The notes beneath the pieces are model-generated. The model did no database searches. It saw only the letters and a program-made list of their open reading frames with translations, and had not been told where the DNA came from. Positions 1 through 8,181 of a DNA stretch of 64,000 bases are shown here, piece by piece. The stretch's first letter is position 1; each line of letters opens with the position of its first letter. A program made the translations under genes and the position numbers. The DNA comes from Cohnella sp. OV330 (GTDB lineage Bacteria > Bacillota > Bacilli > Paenibacillales > Paenibacillaceae). The stretch lies in NCBI RefSeq assembly GCF_900112065.1, contig NZ_FOKE01000001.1:262453-326452 (forward strand). The letters run 5' to 3'.

Positions 1-482
1 GTCTGCAGACTGTTGCGGATGCCCTGGTACATATAAGGAAGCACGACGACGAAGTAGGCGCCGAGCAAAATATACGCCGTGCCCGAAATGTTGAGCGGAC
101 CGGAGGAATAGGCGCGGATGAGTCCGACCGCCGCCACGACGCCGGGCACCGCGTAGGGAAGCACCACGATCCCCTTCATGAACGACTCCAGCCTCGGCAT
201 ATAGAGCGTGATGACGAACACCGCGGGGAGCATGACGAGCAGGCTGATCGCGACGCCGATCAAGCAGAGATAGAGCGAGGTCCAGAGCGCCTCCAGGAAA
301 CGAAGATCCCGGAACATGCCGCGGAACCACGCAAGCGTCCAGCTCTCGGGCAGAACCGTCGTCTGCCACTCCTTGGCGAACGCATAGATGCAGGTTGCCA
401 GGAGGGGCAGCAGCAAATAGACCATCATCAGCAGCATCAACGAGCGATGCGCGGGACCCGCCCTCTTGGTCGAAGCTTCCAT
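1..482 (-). CDS. ABC transporter permease, PotC-type (partial)
   Basis: The reverse strand reads an open frame from an ATG at 482 to the window edge, so the C-terminus is missing. The product starts MEASTKRAGPAHRSLMLLMM and shows a first membrane segment near residues 14-36 and further hydrophobic segments near 65-90 and 100-150. This matches the second membrane subunit of importers for spermidine/putrescine, iron or phosphonates (BPD_transp_1). Its ATG shares one base with the TGA stop of the preceding permease, so the two are translationally coupled. With the upstream permease and binding protein it forms a minus-strand operon. No ATPase gene is visible; it may lie beyond the edge. The substrate cannot be told from sequence. 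Confidence 0.85.
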   Translation of the reverse strand, partial: MEASTKRAGPAHRSLMLLMMVYLLLPLLATCIYAFAKEWQTTVLPESWTLAWFRGMFRDLRFLEALWTSLYLCLIGVAISLLVMLPAVFVITLYMPRLESFMKGIVVLPYAVPGVVAAVGLIRAYSSGPLNISGTAYILLGAYFVVVLPYMYQGIRNSLQ

Positions 483-1420
483 CACAGCTCCTCCTTCGCG
501 GCGGCTGCCGTAGTCCAAGCGCGCGGCGACGATTGACGGCGCGTGCGGACCGGTCGGGCGGCAAACGCGGCGTCGAGACGCCGGGCGCGCTGGGTCATCT
601 TATGATTGAGGAAGACGGCGAGCAGCGTCGACAGCGCCAGGATGACCGCGAGCGCGTTGCCGAGCTGCGGCTGATTGACGACGTCGCCCGCCACGAGCGA
701 ACCGATCCGTACGGCCAGAAGGTTGTAGTTGCCGCCGACCAGCGCGTAGGCCGTCGCATAGGCGCCCATGGCGTTCGCGAATAAAATGCCGACGGTGCCG
801 AACACGGCTGGCGACAGCACCGGCAAGCCGATGCTTGTCCAGAACTGCCACCGGCTCGCGCCTAGCAGCGAAGCGGCTTCGCGCCACTGCTCCCGAATGC
901 CGTAGAAGGACGGATACAACAGCAGCAGCGCCAGCGGTACCTGGAAGTACACGTAGACCAGCACGAGCCCCGACCAGCTGTACAAGTTAAAGTCGGCGAA
1001 CACGCTCCATCCCCACTGCTTGAACAGAAGCGTGAACACCCCGTTGCTGCCCAGCAGCACGATATAGGCGAAGGCGAGCGGAATGCCTTGGAAATTCGAC
1101 GTCATGTTGGAGAGCATCAGCAGGCGGTCTCGCGTCTTAGAAGGGAATCTCGTGATGGCATACGCGCAGGCGAGGCCGACGACGATGCCGATCGCGCTCG
1201 AGGCGGCGGAGATGAGCAGGCTGTTCTTGATCGCCTGCATATAGTAGGCGCTCTGCAGGATATGCGCATAGAAGCCGAAGGAAATGCCCGAGCCCGATGC
1301 AGGCTTCAGACTGCCGGCCACCATCGTCACGACCGGAATGAGCTGAAATAAAAGCACCATTGCCAAAAAAGGGACAAGTCCCAGCCACATCCACCGATTG
1401 CTTCGTTTCAAACGTGCCAC
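482..1420 (-). CDS. ABC transporter permease, PotB-type
   Basis: This 312-residue membrane protein has about six hydrophobic segments and the permease EAA-type loop around residues 180-205 (REAASLLGASRWQFWTSI), which contacts the ATPase. It belongs to the BPD_transp_1 family that pairs with PotD/iron-type binding proteins. The start is probably the GTG at 1420, but the AGGAG upstream is almost adjacent to it; an ATG at 1390 is the alternative. It lies 58 bp downstream of the binding-protein gene and overlaps the next permease by one base. With its partner it should form the membrane channel of the importer. Confidence 0.87.
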   Translation of the reverse strand: MARLKRSNRWMWLGLVPFLAMVLLFQLIPVVTMVAGSLKPASGSGISFGFYAHILQSAYYMQAIKNSLLISAASSAIGIVVGLACAYAITRFPSKTRDRLLMLSNMTSNFQGIPLAFAYIVLLGSNGVFTLLFKQWGWSVFADFNLYSWSGLVLVYVYFQVPLALLLLYPSFYGIREQWREAASLLGASRWQFWTSIGLPVLSPAVFGTVGILFANAMGAYATAYALVGGNYNLLAVRIGSLVAGDVVNQPQLGNALAVILALSTLLAVFLNHKMTQRARRLDAAFAARPVRTRRQSSPRAWTTAAAAKEEL

Positions 1421-1437
1421 GCTCCTATCGGATAAGA

Positions 1438-1470
1438 GAGGCGCCTTCGGCAGGAAGTCGAAGACGCCTC
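1438..1470 (-). promoter_or_regulatory. Stem-loop between binding-protein and permease genes
   Basis: GAGGCG...CGCCTC arms of about 12 bp with one mismatch enclose a 9-nt loop in the 58-bp gap between the binding-protein stop and the first permease. There is no clean T-run, so it is more likely an mRNA-stabilising or attenuating hairpin than a full terminator. Such hairpins are known to let the binding protein be made in excess over the permeases. Confidence 0.5.
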
Positions 1471-1478
1471 GTAAAGGA

Positions 1479-2585
1479 TTAGCTCATGTGGACGAGAACG
1501 CGCTCCTGCCACATTTGGGGAATCTGCTTGGCGGTCTCTTCCCATGCCTTGTAGTCGTTAACCGGCTTCACCTTCGCGTAGGCTTCCTTCGGCAGCAGCT
1601 TGGCGGCTATGTCGTCCGGCAGCTTCACGCTGTCGCGGATCGGCCTTGCATAGCCCTTGGCCAGGTTGATCTGGCCTTCGTCGCTGAGGATATACTCGCG
1701 CGCCAGCTTGGCCGCGTTCGGATGCGGCGCGTACTTGTTGATGATCGTGGCGTACCCGCTCACGACGCTGCCCTCCGTCGGGATCGCGACGTCGTAATGC
1801 TCCTTGCCGAGCTGATCGCTGTAATTCAGCGCGTTGAAGTCCCAGAGCAGCGTCACTTGCACTTCGCCCTTCTCGATGTTCGCGAGGCTCGCGTCCGCGT
1901 TGGAGAGACGCCCTTCCTTCGCCAAGCCTTCGAAGTAAGCGATGCCCGGCTCGATGTTCGTCTCGCTGCCGCCGTAGGCGATCGCCGCCGCCAGCACGGC
2001 CATCTGGGCCTGCGCAGCCTTGGTGACGTCGCCGACGATGATTTTGTAGTCGCCTTTTTTCAGATCTTCCCAGCTCTTAGGCGGGTTTGCGACGAGCTTC
2101 TTGTTGGTCAGGAATCCGATCGTGCCTTGGTAGCCTACGATCCAGTGGCCGTCCTGATCCTTGGCCCAAGCGGGAATTTCGTCCCAGTACGAAGTCTTAT
2201 AGGCTTGCGTGACGCCCTTGTCGATCGCGACCGAGCCGAAGGCGATGCCGACGTCGCCGATATCGGCGGTCGGCTTGTCCTTTTCCGCATCGAACTTGGC
2301 GATCTCTTCGGCGCTCGACATGTCCGTATCCGTATGCGAAAGGCCGTATTTAGTCTGCAAATCCGCCCACGTGTCCTTCCAGTTCGCCCAAGTGTCCGGC
2401 ATGCCGACGCTGACGACGGAGCCCTCTTCCTTCGCGTTCTTTTCCAGGTCCGCTACCGAGATTTCCTGCGGAGCGGCGCTCGCTTCCGCGCCGTCCGCGT
2501 TTTTTTCTCCGCACGCCGCCAGCGGCAGCGCGAGCGTAGACAAGATAAGACCCGCAGCCAACTGCCTCTTCAATGCTTTTTTCAT
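1479..2585 (-). CDS. ABC transporter substrate-binding lipoprotein
   Basis: The 368-residue product has a lipoprotein signal ending in the lipobox LAAC (cysteine near residue 25), then a periplasmic-binding fold of family 1/PotD-FutA type. Visible features include GSVVSVG near the mature start, TIGFLTNKK around 155, and a closing region ...YARPIRDSVKLP typical of spermidine/iron/phosphonate binding proteins. It should capture the ligand outside the membrane and deliver it to the two permeases encoded downstream. ATG at 2585 is preceded by AAGGGG. The ligand is unknown; polyamine, Fe(III), thiamine and aminoethylphosphonate are all possible for this fold. Confidence 0.88.
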   Translation of the reverse strand: MKKALKRQLAAGLILSTLALPLAACGEKNADGAEASAAPQEISVADLEKNAKEEGSVVSVGMPDTWANWKDTWADLQTKYGLSHTDTDMSSAEEIAKFDAEKDKPTADIGDVGIAFGSVAIDKGVTQAYKTSYWDEIPAWAKDQDGHWIVGYQGTIGFLTNKKLVANPPKSWEDLKKGDYKIIVGDVTKAAQAQMAVLAAAIAYGGSETNIEPGIAYFEGLAKEGRLSNADASLANIEKGEVQVTLLWDFNALNYSDQLGKEHYDVAIPTEGSVVSGYATIINKYAPHPNAAKLAREYILSDEGQINLAKGYARPIRDSVKLPDDIAAKLLPKEAYAKVKPVNDYKAWEETAKQIPQMWQERVLVHMS

Positions 2586-2605
2586 GGTTTCCCCTTCACT
2601 CCCGC

Positions 2606-2688
2606 GTGGATTATTGTGGACTATGTCTATATTCTTGTTGTTTTCTCTCCATTTAGAGTGTAGTCGGGGACTATTTACGCTGGATTAT
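2606..2688. promoter_or_regulatory. Four GGA(T/C)TAT boxes in the divergent promoter region
   Basis: GTGGATTATT and GTGGACTATG lie exactly 10 bp apart at 2606-2625, and GGGGACTATT (2666-2675) and TGGATTATCC (2681-2690) lie further along the 207-bp gap between the importer and the surface-protein gene. The one-helical-turn spacing suggests a regulator binding site. No cognate regulator is identified. Confidence 0.3.
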
Positions 2689-2745
2689 CCGAACCGGGCT
2701 TGTTTGTTAAATCGTTTGGGGGATTTATCGGGGAGACGAATCTAG

Positions 2746-2751
2746 TATAAT
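2746..2751 (+). promoter_or_regulatory. Candidate -10 box for the SLH surface protein
   Basis: A consensus TATAAT sits 41 bp before the ATG at 2793. The sequence at the expected -35 position (ATTTAT) is poor, so the promoter may need an activator. Confidence 0.4.
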
Positions 2752-2792
2752 GTTGAAAAAGGCCATATTTTGTCAGAAGGAGTACTAGGATT

Positions 2793-5762
2793 ATGAAAAG
2801 AAAATTAGCGGGCCTCGTGCCCGCAGGGCTGGCGCTCGCCCTGGCGGCCGCTCCGCTCGGCGCGTACGCGGCCGGACCGAAGTTTCAAAGCGCGGTGCCT
2901 GCGTATACGCTGCCCGTCGGCAGCTCAATCAACGATATCGCCTTCGCCGATCTGGACGGGGACGGGCACTTGGATGCGATTGTGAGCGATAATTCTAGTT
3001 TGAATAACAGGATTGCGATTTTTAAAGGCAACGGCGACGGCACGCTTCAGTCGACGCCGGATTACCTGGCGGTAGGCGATAATCCGAGAGAGATTGCGGT
3101 CGCGGATCTCAACGGCGACGGCAAGCTCGATATCGCGGTTACCAGCTACGACGACGATAAAGTGACGGTCCTTCTTGGCAACGGCGACGGCACGTTCATG
3201 CCCGGGACGGCGTATGGGGCGGGAGAAGGCCCGAACGGAATCGCCGCGGCCGATCTGGACGAAGACGGCTTCACCGATCTGGCGATCGCCTCGCACGACA
3301 ATCATCAGTTGGCCGTCCTGTACGGGAATAGATTCGGCACCTTTCCCGCACCAGTCTATTATTCGGTCGGCACGTATCCCCTCGACGTCATCGTTCGCGA
3401 CTTCGATAAGGACGGGCATCCCGATCTGGCCGTCTCCAACGATGGGTCGGGAAGCATCAGCGTGCTGCTTAATAGAGGAAGCCAAAACTTTGACCGCAGC
3501 GATTTCGGCGGCATCCAGACCCCGACATTCTTAGTGTCAGGCGACTTCAACGGTGACGAGTTCGTCGATCTTGCGACCGCCGACAACGGCAGCTCCGGCG
3601 GCGCGGCTGTCTTGCTAGGCGTCGGCGACGGTTCCTTCCGCTCAGCCGTCCTGTACTCGACCGGCCTGGTCACCTATCCGAACGATATCGCGAAGGGAGA
3701 CTTCGACGGAGACGGTCAGCTCGATCTGGCCGTCAAGACTCAATCCGGTATCGTCTCGATCTATAACGGCAATGCCGACGGGACCTTCCAGGCAAAGTTC
3801 GATCTGCCGTTTGTCGGCTACTTAGCCTCGGCCGACTTGAACGAGGACGGACTGGCGGATTTGGCCTATGCGTCCGGCACGAACCTCAGCTTGTTGAACA
3901 GCCGGGCCGAAGGCGTGCTCGCGTTTTCCGCGTCGACCTTTACGGTCTCGGAAGATGGCGGGAATGCGATAGTGACCGTCAACCGGACGAGCAGCGCCTA
4001 CGGCCAGACGAAAGTTCGGATCCAGACGTCGGACGGCACGGCCGTCTCGGGCACGAATTATACGGCCGTCGATGCGACGATCGTCTTCGACGCTGGCGAG
4101 ACGACAAAAACTTATCTTATTCCGATCTTGGACGATGGCGTTCACGGAATGGACCGAACGTTCGGCGTGACGATCTCCGCGCCGACGAATGAAGCGGCTT
4201 TAGGGTCGCAGACGAGCGCGACGGTCACGATTCTGGAGGACGCGACGGCGCCCGTCGTCGATCCGGCGAAGTTCGTCGCCGTCGACAACTATAGCGGCAC
4301 GCCGGACCAGCTCGCAGGCGACGCGGCAGCGGTAAGCGAAGCCGGCGCTACCTTGCGCGCCTACCGCTGGACCGACGCCGACAGCGACGGCGTCGTGGAT
4401 GCTGGCGAGCTCGGCGCAGCGATTGCGCTCGGCGCGAGCGGCGCCGACGGCTCGGTCGCGTCGGCGGATATCGGCGACCTCGCGCCCGGCGCCTATAAGT
4501 TTGTCGTCACGGCCGAGGATGCGGCGGGCAACGAATCACCGCGCACGGCAGCGGCGGTCGTGACCGTGACGCTGACGAAGGATCTGCCGCCGGACGTCGC
4601 GGCGCCGACCTGGCCGGCAGGTGCGGAGCTCTCCGTCACGGCCGTCACGTACGAGCGTCTCAAGCTCGCCTGGCCTGCAGCCGCGGACGACCGCGGCGTC
4701 GACCACTACGAGCTGACGCAGGACGGGGGAGCGCCCGTCGTCCTGCCCGCCGCCACGTTGTCGCGCGATATCGAGGGCTTAACCGCTTCGACCGCTTATG
4801 CATTTTCCGTCGTCACCGTCGACGCTGCCGGTAACCGGAGCACGGCATTGGCCGCGACGGCGACTACGCTGCCTTATCCCGAGCCTGCGCAGCCGACAGT
4901 CGCTTCCGGCGAAGCCCGGCTTCAGCTGCTGACGATCACGGCCGACGCTAGCCCCGTTAGCTTGTCGCCTGCCTTCGACATGAACGTACTCGCCTACGAA
5001 GCTACGACCACGGAATCGCGCATTATGCTGAATGCCGAGCCATTTTCTCCGGCCGCCACGTTGCTGATTAACGGCAAGAGCGCCGTCGGCAAGCTCCCGC
5101 TCGCTATCGATCTCGATCCGGGCAAAAACGCCCTACAGATTGAAGTACGAGCCGCGAACGGCAGCGTCCGCATGTACAGCTTGACGGTTATGCGCCAGGA
5201 AAAGCCCCCGGTCGTCTCTTGCTTCGGCGATATTCGCGGCCACTGGGCGGAAGAGGAAATTAACGAAGCCTGCGCCCTCGGCATCGTCCAAGGCGGGTCC
5301 GAAGGCCTCTTCAGACCGGACAGCCCCATCACGCGCGCCGAATGGGCCGTCATGATCGCAAGATGGCTGAATTCGGACACCCAAAGTACCCCCGCGGTCT
5401 CCGGGTTCGCCGATGCAGCCGGCATTCCGGCCTGGGCCCGGGAGGCGATCGCCGCCGCTGCGGGCAACGGCATCCTGAACGGCTATCCCGACGGCACGTT
5501 CCGCCCTGCCGTGACGATCAACCGCGCCGAGACCGCGGCCACCCTCGTCCGCGCCGCGAGGTGGACGACGGATTCCGCGGCCGTAACCGAATTCGCGGAC
5601 GACGTGAGCATCCCGTCCTGGGCCAAACCTTATGCCGCAGCTGCCGCGATGCACGGCATTCTAAGCGGCAAAGACGGCAATCGTTTCGCTCCGGCTTCGC
5701 CGACGACCCGCGCTGAAGCGGCGGCGATGCTCGTCCGCTTAACCAAACTCTCCAATGCATGA
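2793..5762 (+). CDS. Secreted FG-GAP/Calx-beta/FN3 protein with SLH anchor
   Basis: This 989-residue protein has a signal peptide (1-27, ending GAYAAG). About seven FG-GAP/VCBS-like repeats follow (about 40-365), each with a D-x-D/N-x-D-G calcium-type loop such as DLDGDGHLD and DLNGDGKLD. Then come a Calx-beta domain (about 385-480), an Ig-like segment with another DADSDGVVD loop (485-595), a fibronectin type III domain (600-690), a cadherin-like beta sandwich (705-800) and three SLH domains (about 805-985). The SLH domains should hold it on the cell wall via pyruvylated polymer; the FG-GAP part is probably a calcium-stabilised beta propeller that binds a ligand or matrix. AGAAGGAG before ATG 2793 supports the start. 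The ligand is unknown. Confidence 0.9.
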   Translation: MKRKLAGLVPAGLALALAAAPLGAYAAGPKFQSAVPAYTLPVGSSINDIAFADLDGDGHLDAIVSDNSSLNNRIAIFKGNGDGTLQSTPDYLAVGDNPREIAVADLNGDGKLDIAVTSYDDDKVTVLLGNGDGTFMPGTAYGAGEGPNGIAAADLDEDGFTDLAIASHDNHQLAVLYGNRFGTFPAPVYYSVGTYPLDVIVRDFDKDGHPDLAVSNDGSGSISVLLNRGSQNFDRSDFGGIQTPTFLVSGDFNGDEFVDLATADNGSSGGAAVLLGVGDGSFRSAVLYSTGLVTYPNDIAKGDFDGDGQLDLAVKTQSGIVSIYNGNADGTFQAKFDLPFVGYLASADLNEDGLADLAYASGTNLSLLNSRAEGVLAFSASTFTVSEDGGNAIVTVNRTSSAYGQTKVRIQTSDGTAVSGTNYTAVDATIVFDAGETTKTYLIPILDDGVHGMDRTFGVTISAPTNEAALGSQTSATVTILEDATAPVVDPAKFVAVDNYSGTPDQLAGDAAAVSEAGATLRAYRWTDADSDGVVDAGELGAAIALGASGADGSVASADIGDLAPGAYKFVVTAEDAAGNESPRTAAAVVTVTLTKDLPPDVAAPTWPAGAELSVTAVTYERLKLAWPAAADDRGVDHYELTQDGGAPVVLPAATLSRDIEGLTASTAYAFSVVTVDAAGNRSTALAATATTLPYPEPAQPTVASGEARLQLLTITADASPVSLSPAFDMNVLAYEATTTESRIMLNAEPFSPAATLLINGKSAVGKLPLAIDLDPGKNALQIEVRAANGSVRMYSLTVMRQEKPPVVSCFGDIRGHWAEEEINEACALGIVQGGSEGLFRPDSPITRAEWAVMIARWLNSDTQSTPAVSGFADAAGIPAWAREAIAAAAGNGILNGYPDGTFRPAVTINRAETAATLVRAARWTTDSAAVTEFADDVSIPSWAKPYAAAAAMHGILSGKDGNRFAPASPTTRAEAAAMLVRLTKLSNA

Positions 5763-5766
5763 AAAT

Positions 5767-5814
5767 AAGCCAAACGGGATGAAGCAGAAACCTGCTTCAT
5801 CCCGTTTGGCTTTT
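5767..5814 (+). terminator. Strong bidirectional terminator
   Basis: A near-perfect stem with arms AAGCCAAACGGGATGAAGCAG and its complement closes over an AAAC loop and ends in TTTT on the plus strand, right after the SLH protein. An A-run on the left side lets it work on the minus strand too. Confidence 0.92.
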
Positions 5815-5888
5815 ATGTCGACTAATGGCCGGGTAACTGCTCGCATGAGCAAGGGGCGACCCCTGTCTTCCGATACGAGGCATCTCCA

Positions 5889-6015
5889 AACTGCTGCCCT
5901 ACGACAGTAGTTTGCGCTTTTTGAAGCTGGAAATCGCTCATTTACTGACCTACGACAGTAGGTCGTGCATTCTGGAGCCGGCCACCGACCATCTACTGCC
6001 CTACGACAGTCGATT
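5889..6015. repeat. Three hairpin repeats, 51-bp period
   Basis: The core CTG(C/A)CCTACGACAGT begins at 5894, 5945 and 5996, an exact 51-bp spacing. Each copy has short inverted arms (CTACTG...CAGTAG or variants). Because 51 is divisible by three, the minus strand has an open frame (GTG at 6083 to 5739) translating a repeated YCRR(A/S) motif every 17 residues, starting one base after the TetR stop. I read this as a repetitive intergenic element rather than a protein, since the arms are palindromic and the frame also runs through the terminator at 5767-5814. The stretch 5815-5888 holds nothing else I recognise. Confidence 0.7.
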
Positions 6016-6084
6016 GCGCATTTGCCGCAGAGCCCGCCCATCATTTGCGGTTCTCGAGCATCTTTTAACCGCCGTTTGTTCACC

Positions 6085-6669
6085 CTACTTCGCGCGAATC
6101 CCCTCGAACCCGCTCGTCACCAGCCGCCGCACATAGTCGTCGTCCAACGGTTCGCCGGTCACCAGCAGCCGGTATAAGATCGGCCCGTAGAGCAGGTCGA
6201 CGCCGAGCCCGACGTCCAGCGCTTCCTGAAGTTGTCCGCGCCGGATCCCCTTTTCAAGGATGCCCTTCGCCTCTAGCCGTCGCGGCTGGAAGTAGCGCGT
6301 CCGGTACGCTTCGGCCAGACCGTGGTCGAACTGCCCTTCACCGACTAGCGCGGTGATGATCTTCCCTTCCTTGCTCGTCAAAAAACGGGTCAAGTTCACG
6401 GCGTGAATCTGAACGTCCTCGAACGCGTCGCCCGTGTCGGGCACCGGCAGCCGGGCCGAGGCGGCGGACAAAAAACCGTCCATGACCACTGCGGCTTTGT
6501 TCGGCCACCATTTGTAGATCGTCGCTTTGCTGACGCCCGCTCGCTCCGCGATCTTCTCGACCGTCACCGCGCCGAAGCCGACCTCCAGCAGCAAATCGTA
6601 CGACGCGGACAGAATCGCCTGCTGCGTCTTCGGATCTCGCGGCCGCCCCCGTTTGCTCTGCTCTTTCAT
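6085..6669 (-). CDS. TetR/AcrR family transcriptional regulator
   Basis: The 194-residue product has an N-terminal TetR helix-turn-helix (about residues 10-60), with the signature TVEKIAERAGVSKATIYKWW; residues 65-190 form the ligand-binding helical domain. It is transcribed away from the MFS exporter, the usual arrangement for a TetR repressor of a drug or metabolite pump. Repeated GTTCAGTAT elements in the shared intergenic region are the probable operators, so it likely represses both itself and the pump until an inducer binds. ATG 6669 is preceded by AAGGGAG. Confidence 0.93.
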   Translation of the reverse strand: MKEQSKRGRPRDPKTQQAILSASYDLLLEVGFGAVTVEKIAERAGVSKATIYKWWPNKAAVVMDGFLSAASARLPVPDTGDAFEDVQIHAVNLTRFLTSKEGKIITALVGEGQFDHGLAEAYRTRYFQPRRLEAKGILEKGIRRGQLQEALDVGLGVDLLYGPILYRLLVTGEPLDDDYVRRLVTSGFEGIRAK

Positions 6670-6703
6670 CGTCGTAGTCTCCCTTCCGCATGCTCGAACG
6701 TCT

Positions 6704-6839
6704 ATTACTGAACATTAAAATACGATACGTTCAGTATACGAAAAAAAATAGCGAAAGAAAAACAAAACGCCTATTTACAAAACGCTGCGTTCAGTATATC
6801 ATGAGGTCATCAATTAATAAACTGTACGTTCAGTATTTA
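6704..6839. promoter_or_regulatory. Candidate TetR operator array
   Basis: The core (A/G)CGTTCAGTAT occurs on the plus strand at about 6726-6738, 6786-6798 and 6825-6835, and in reverse as ATTACTGAACATT at 6704-6716. The last copy lies in the near-palindrome ACTGTACGTTCAGT (6821-6834, 12 of 14 symmetric positions). All lie between the divergent tetR-like and MFS genes and overlap the likely promoters. Confidence 0.7.
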
Positions 6840-6869
6840 TTTATTGTGAGCGTACCGATCGGAGGAAGA

Positions 6870-8135
6870 ATGATGCATACGGAACAAAAAATGAAGGACG
6901 GCGGCATTTCTCGCGGATTGTCGATCCTGCTGGCGGCTGCCTGCGGCTTGATCGCGGCGAACCTCTACTACGCCCAGACGCTAGTCGGACCAATCGGCGC
7001 CTCGACCGGATTGTCCGCCGGCGCGGCGGGCCTGATCGTCACGTTGACGCAAATCGGCTATGTCGCGGGGCTGCTGTTCATCGTCCCGCTGGCCGATATC
7101 GTCGAGAACCGCCGGCTGACGGTCGTGGCGCTCGCCGTGGCGACCGCCGCCCTGATCGCGGCCGCGCTAGCGCCGAACGCGCCGCTGTTCCTGGCCGCGT
7201 CGCTCCTCATCGGGACGGCGTCGGTCGTCGCCCAAGTGCTCGTGCCCTTCGCGGCTTCGCTCGCTTCGGAGGCCCAGCGGGGCCGCGCGGTCGGCAACGT
7301 GATGAGCGGACTCCTCCTCGGCATCATGCTTGCGCGGCCGGTCGCCAGCTTCATCGCCGGCATCTGGAGCTGGCCTGCCGTATTCGCCGCTTCGGCGGTC
7401 GCCATCGCGCTGCTGGCGATATTGCTGTCCCGCAAGCTGCCGGTGCGGCGTCCGACGCCAAGCGTATCCTACGGCAAGCTGATCCGCTCTCTCGCACCGC
7501 TGCTCGCCCGCACGCCGGCACTGCGCCGCCGCGCGCTGTACCAGGCTTTTCTGTTCGGCGCCTTCAGCCTCTTCTGGACGGTCGCACCACTCCACTTGGC
7601 CGACGCTTACGGCATGTCGCAGCAGGGTATCGCCTGGTTCGCGCTGGTCGGGGTCGGCGGCGCGGTTGCCGCGCCGATCGCCGGACGGCTCGCGGACAAA
7701 GGCTGGAGCCGGCCGCTTACCTGGATCGCCCTGAGCGTCGCGCTGCTGTCTTGGTTGCTCCCGCACGTTTTCCACGGCCACTCGACCGCATCGCTCGTCC
7801 TGCTCTTCATTTCCGCGATCGCGCTCGACATGGCCGTCTCCGGCAACCTGGTGCTCGGACAACGCGTCGTCTACGCGCTCGGCAGCGAAGCGCGCGGCCG
7901 CTTGAACGGCCTGTTCATGTCGATCTTCTTCATCGGCGGCGCCGTGGGCTCCGCTCTTGGCGGCTGGGCGTACGCGCACGGCGGCTGGCAGCTCGCTTCG
8001 CTGATCGGCGCCGCGCTCCCGTTGCTCGCGATCCTCTATGCTTTGACCGAGAAAGGGAACGTTAAGACGACGGCTGCGATCGTACCGTCGAACGAGCGGC
8101 CTAAACGCAAGCTTCTTGACAGGTCGCGCATATAA
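6870..8135 (+). CDS. MFS family efflux transporter
   Basis: I place the start at ATG 6870, after GGAGGAAGA; the frame is open further upstream but that part runs through the operator sites. The 421-residue protein has about twelve hydrophobic segments. Loop 2-3 carries PLADIVENRR, a degenerate form of the MFS motif A, and SEAQRGRAVGNVMSG follows later; the second half repeats with GRLADKGWSRPL. This is a proton-driven exporter of the major facilitator superfamily. Its TetR neighbour suggests it is induced by its own substrate, probably a toxic small molecule. The substrate cannot be assigned. Confidence 0.9.
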   Translation: MMHTEQKMKDGGISRGLSILLAAACGLIAANLYYAQTLVGPIGASTGLSAGAAGLIVTLTQIGYVAGLLFIVPLADIVENRRLTVVALAVATAALIAAALAPNAPLFLAASLLIGTASVVAQVLVPFAASLASEAQRGRAVGNVMSGLLLGIMLARPVASFIAGIWSWPAVFAASAVAIALLAILLSRKLPVRRPTPSVSYGKLIRSLAPLLARTPALRRRALYQAFLFGAFSLFWTVAPLHLADAYGMSQQGIAWFALVGVGGAVAAPIAGRLADKGWSRPLTWIALSVALLSWLLPHVFHGHSTASLVLLFISAIALDMAVSGNLVLGQRVVYALGSEARGRLNGLFMSIFFIGGAVGSALGGWAYAHGGWQLASLIGAALPLLAILYALTEKGNVKTTAAIVPSNERPKRKLLDRSRI

Positions 8136-8181
8136 TAACTATTATGGATACATGTAATCTTCAATTAAGGAGGCTGGCCTC

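Noticed and set aside
5891..6011. CRISPR array
   Set aside because: Only three short, imperfect palindromic units, no conserved spacer boundaries and no cas genes.
5739..6083. 114-codon minus frame with repeated YCRR motif
   Set aside because: Runs through the terminator at 5767-5814 and translates palindromic intergenic repeats; kept only as a repeat and a finding.
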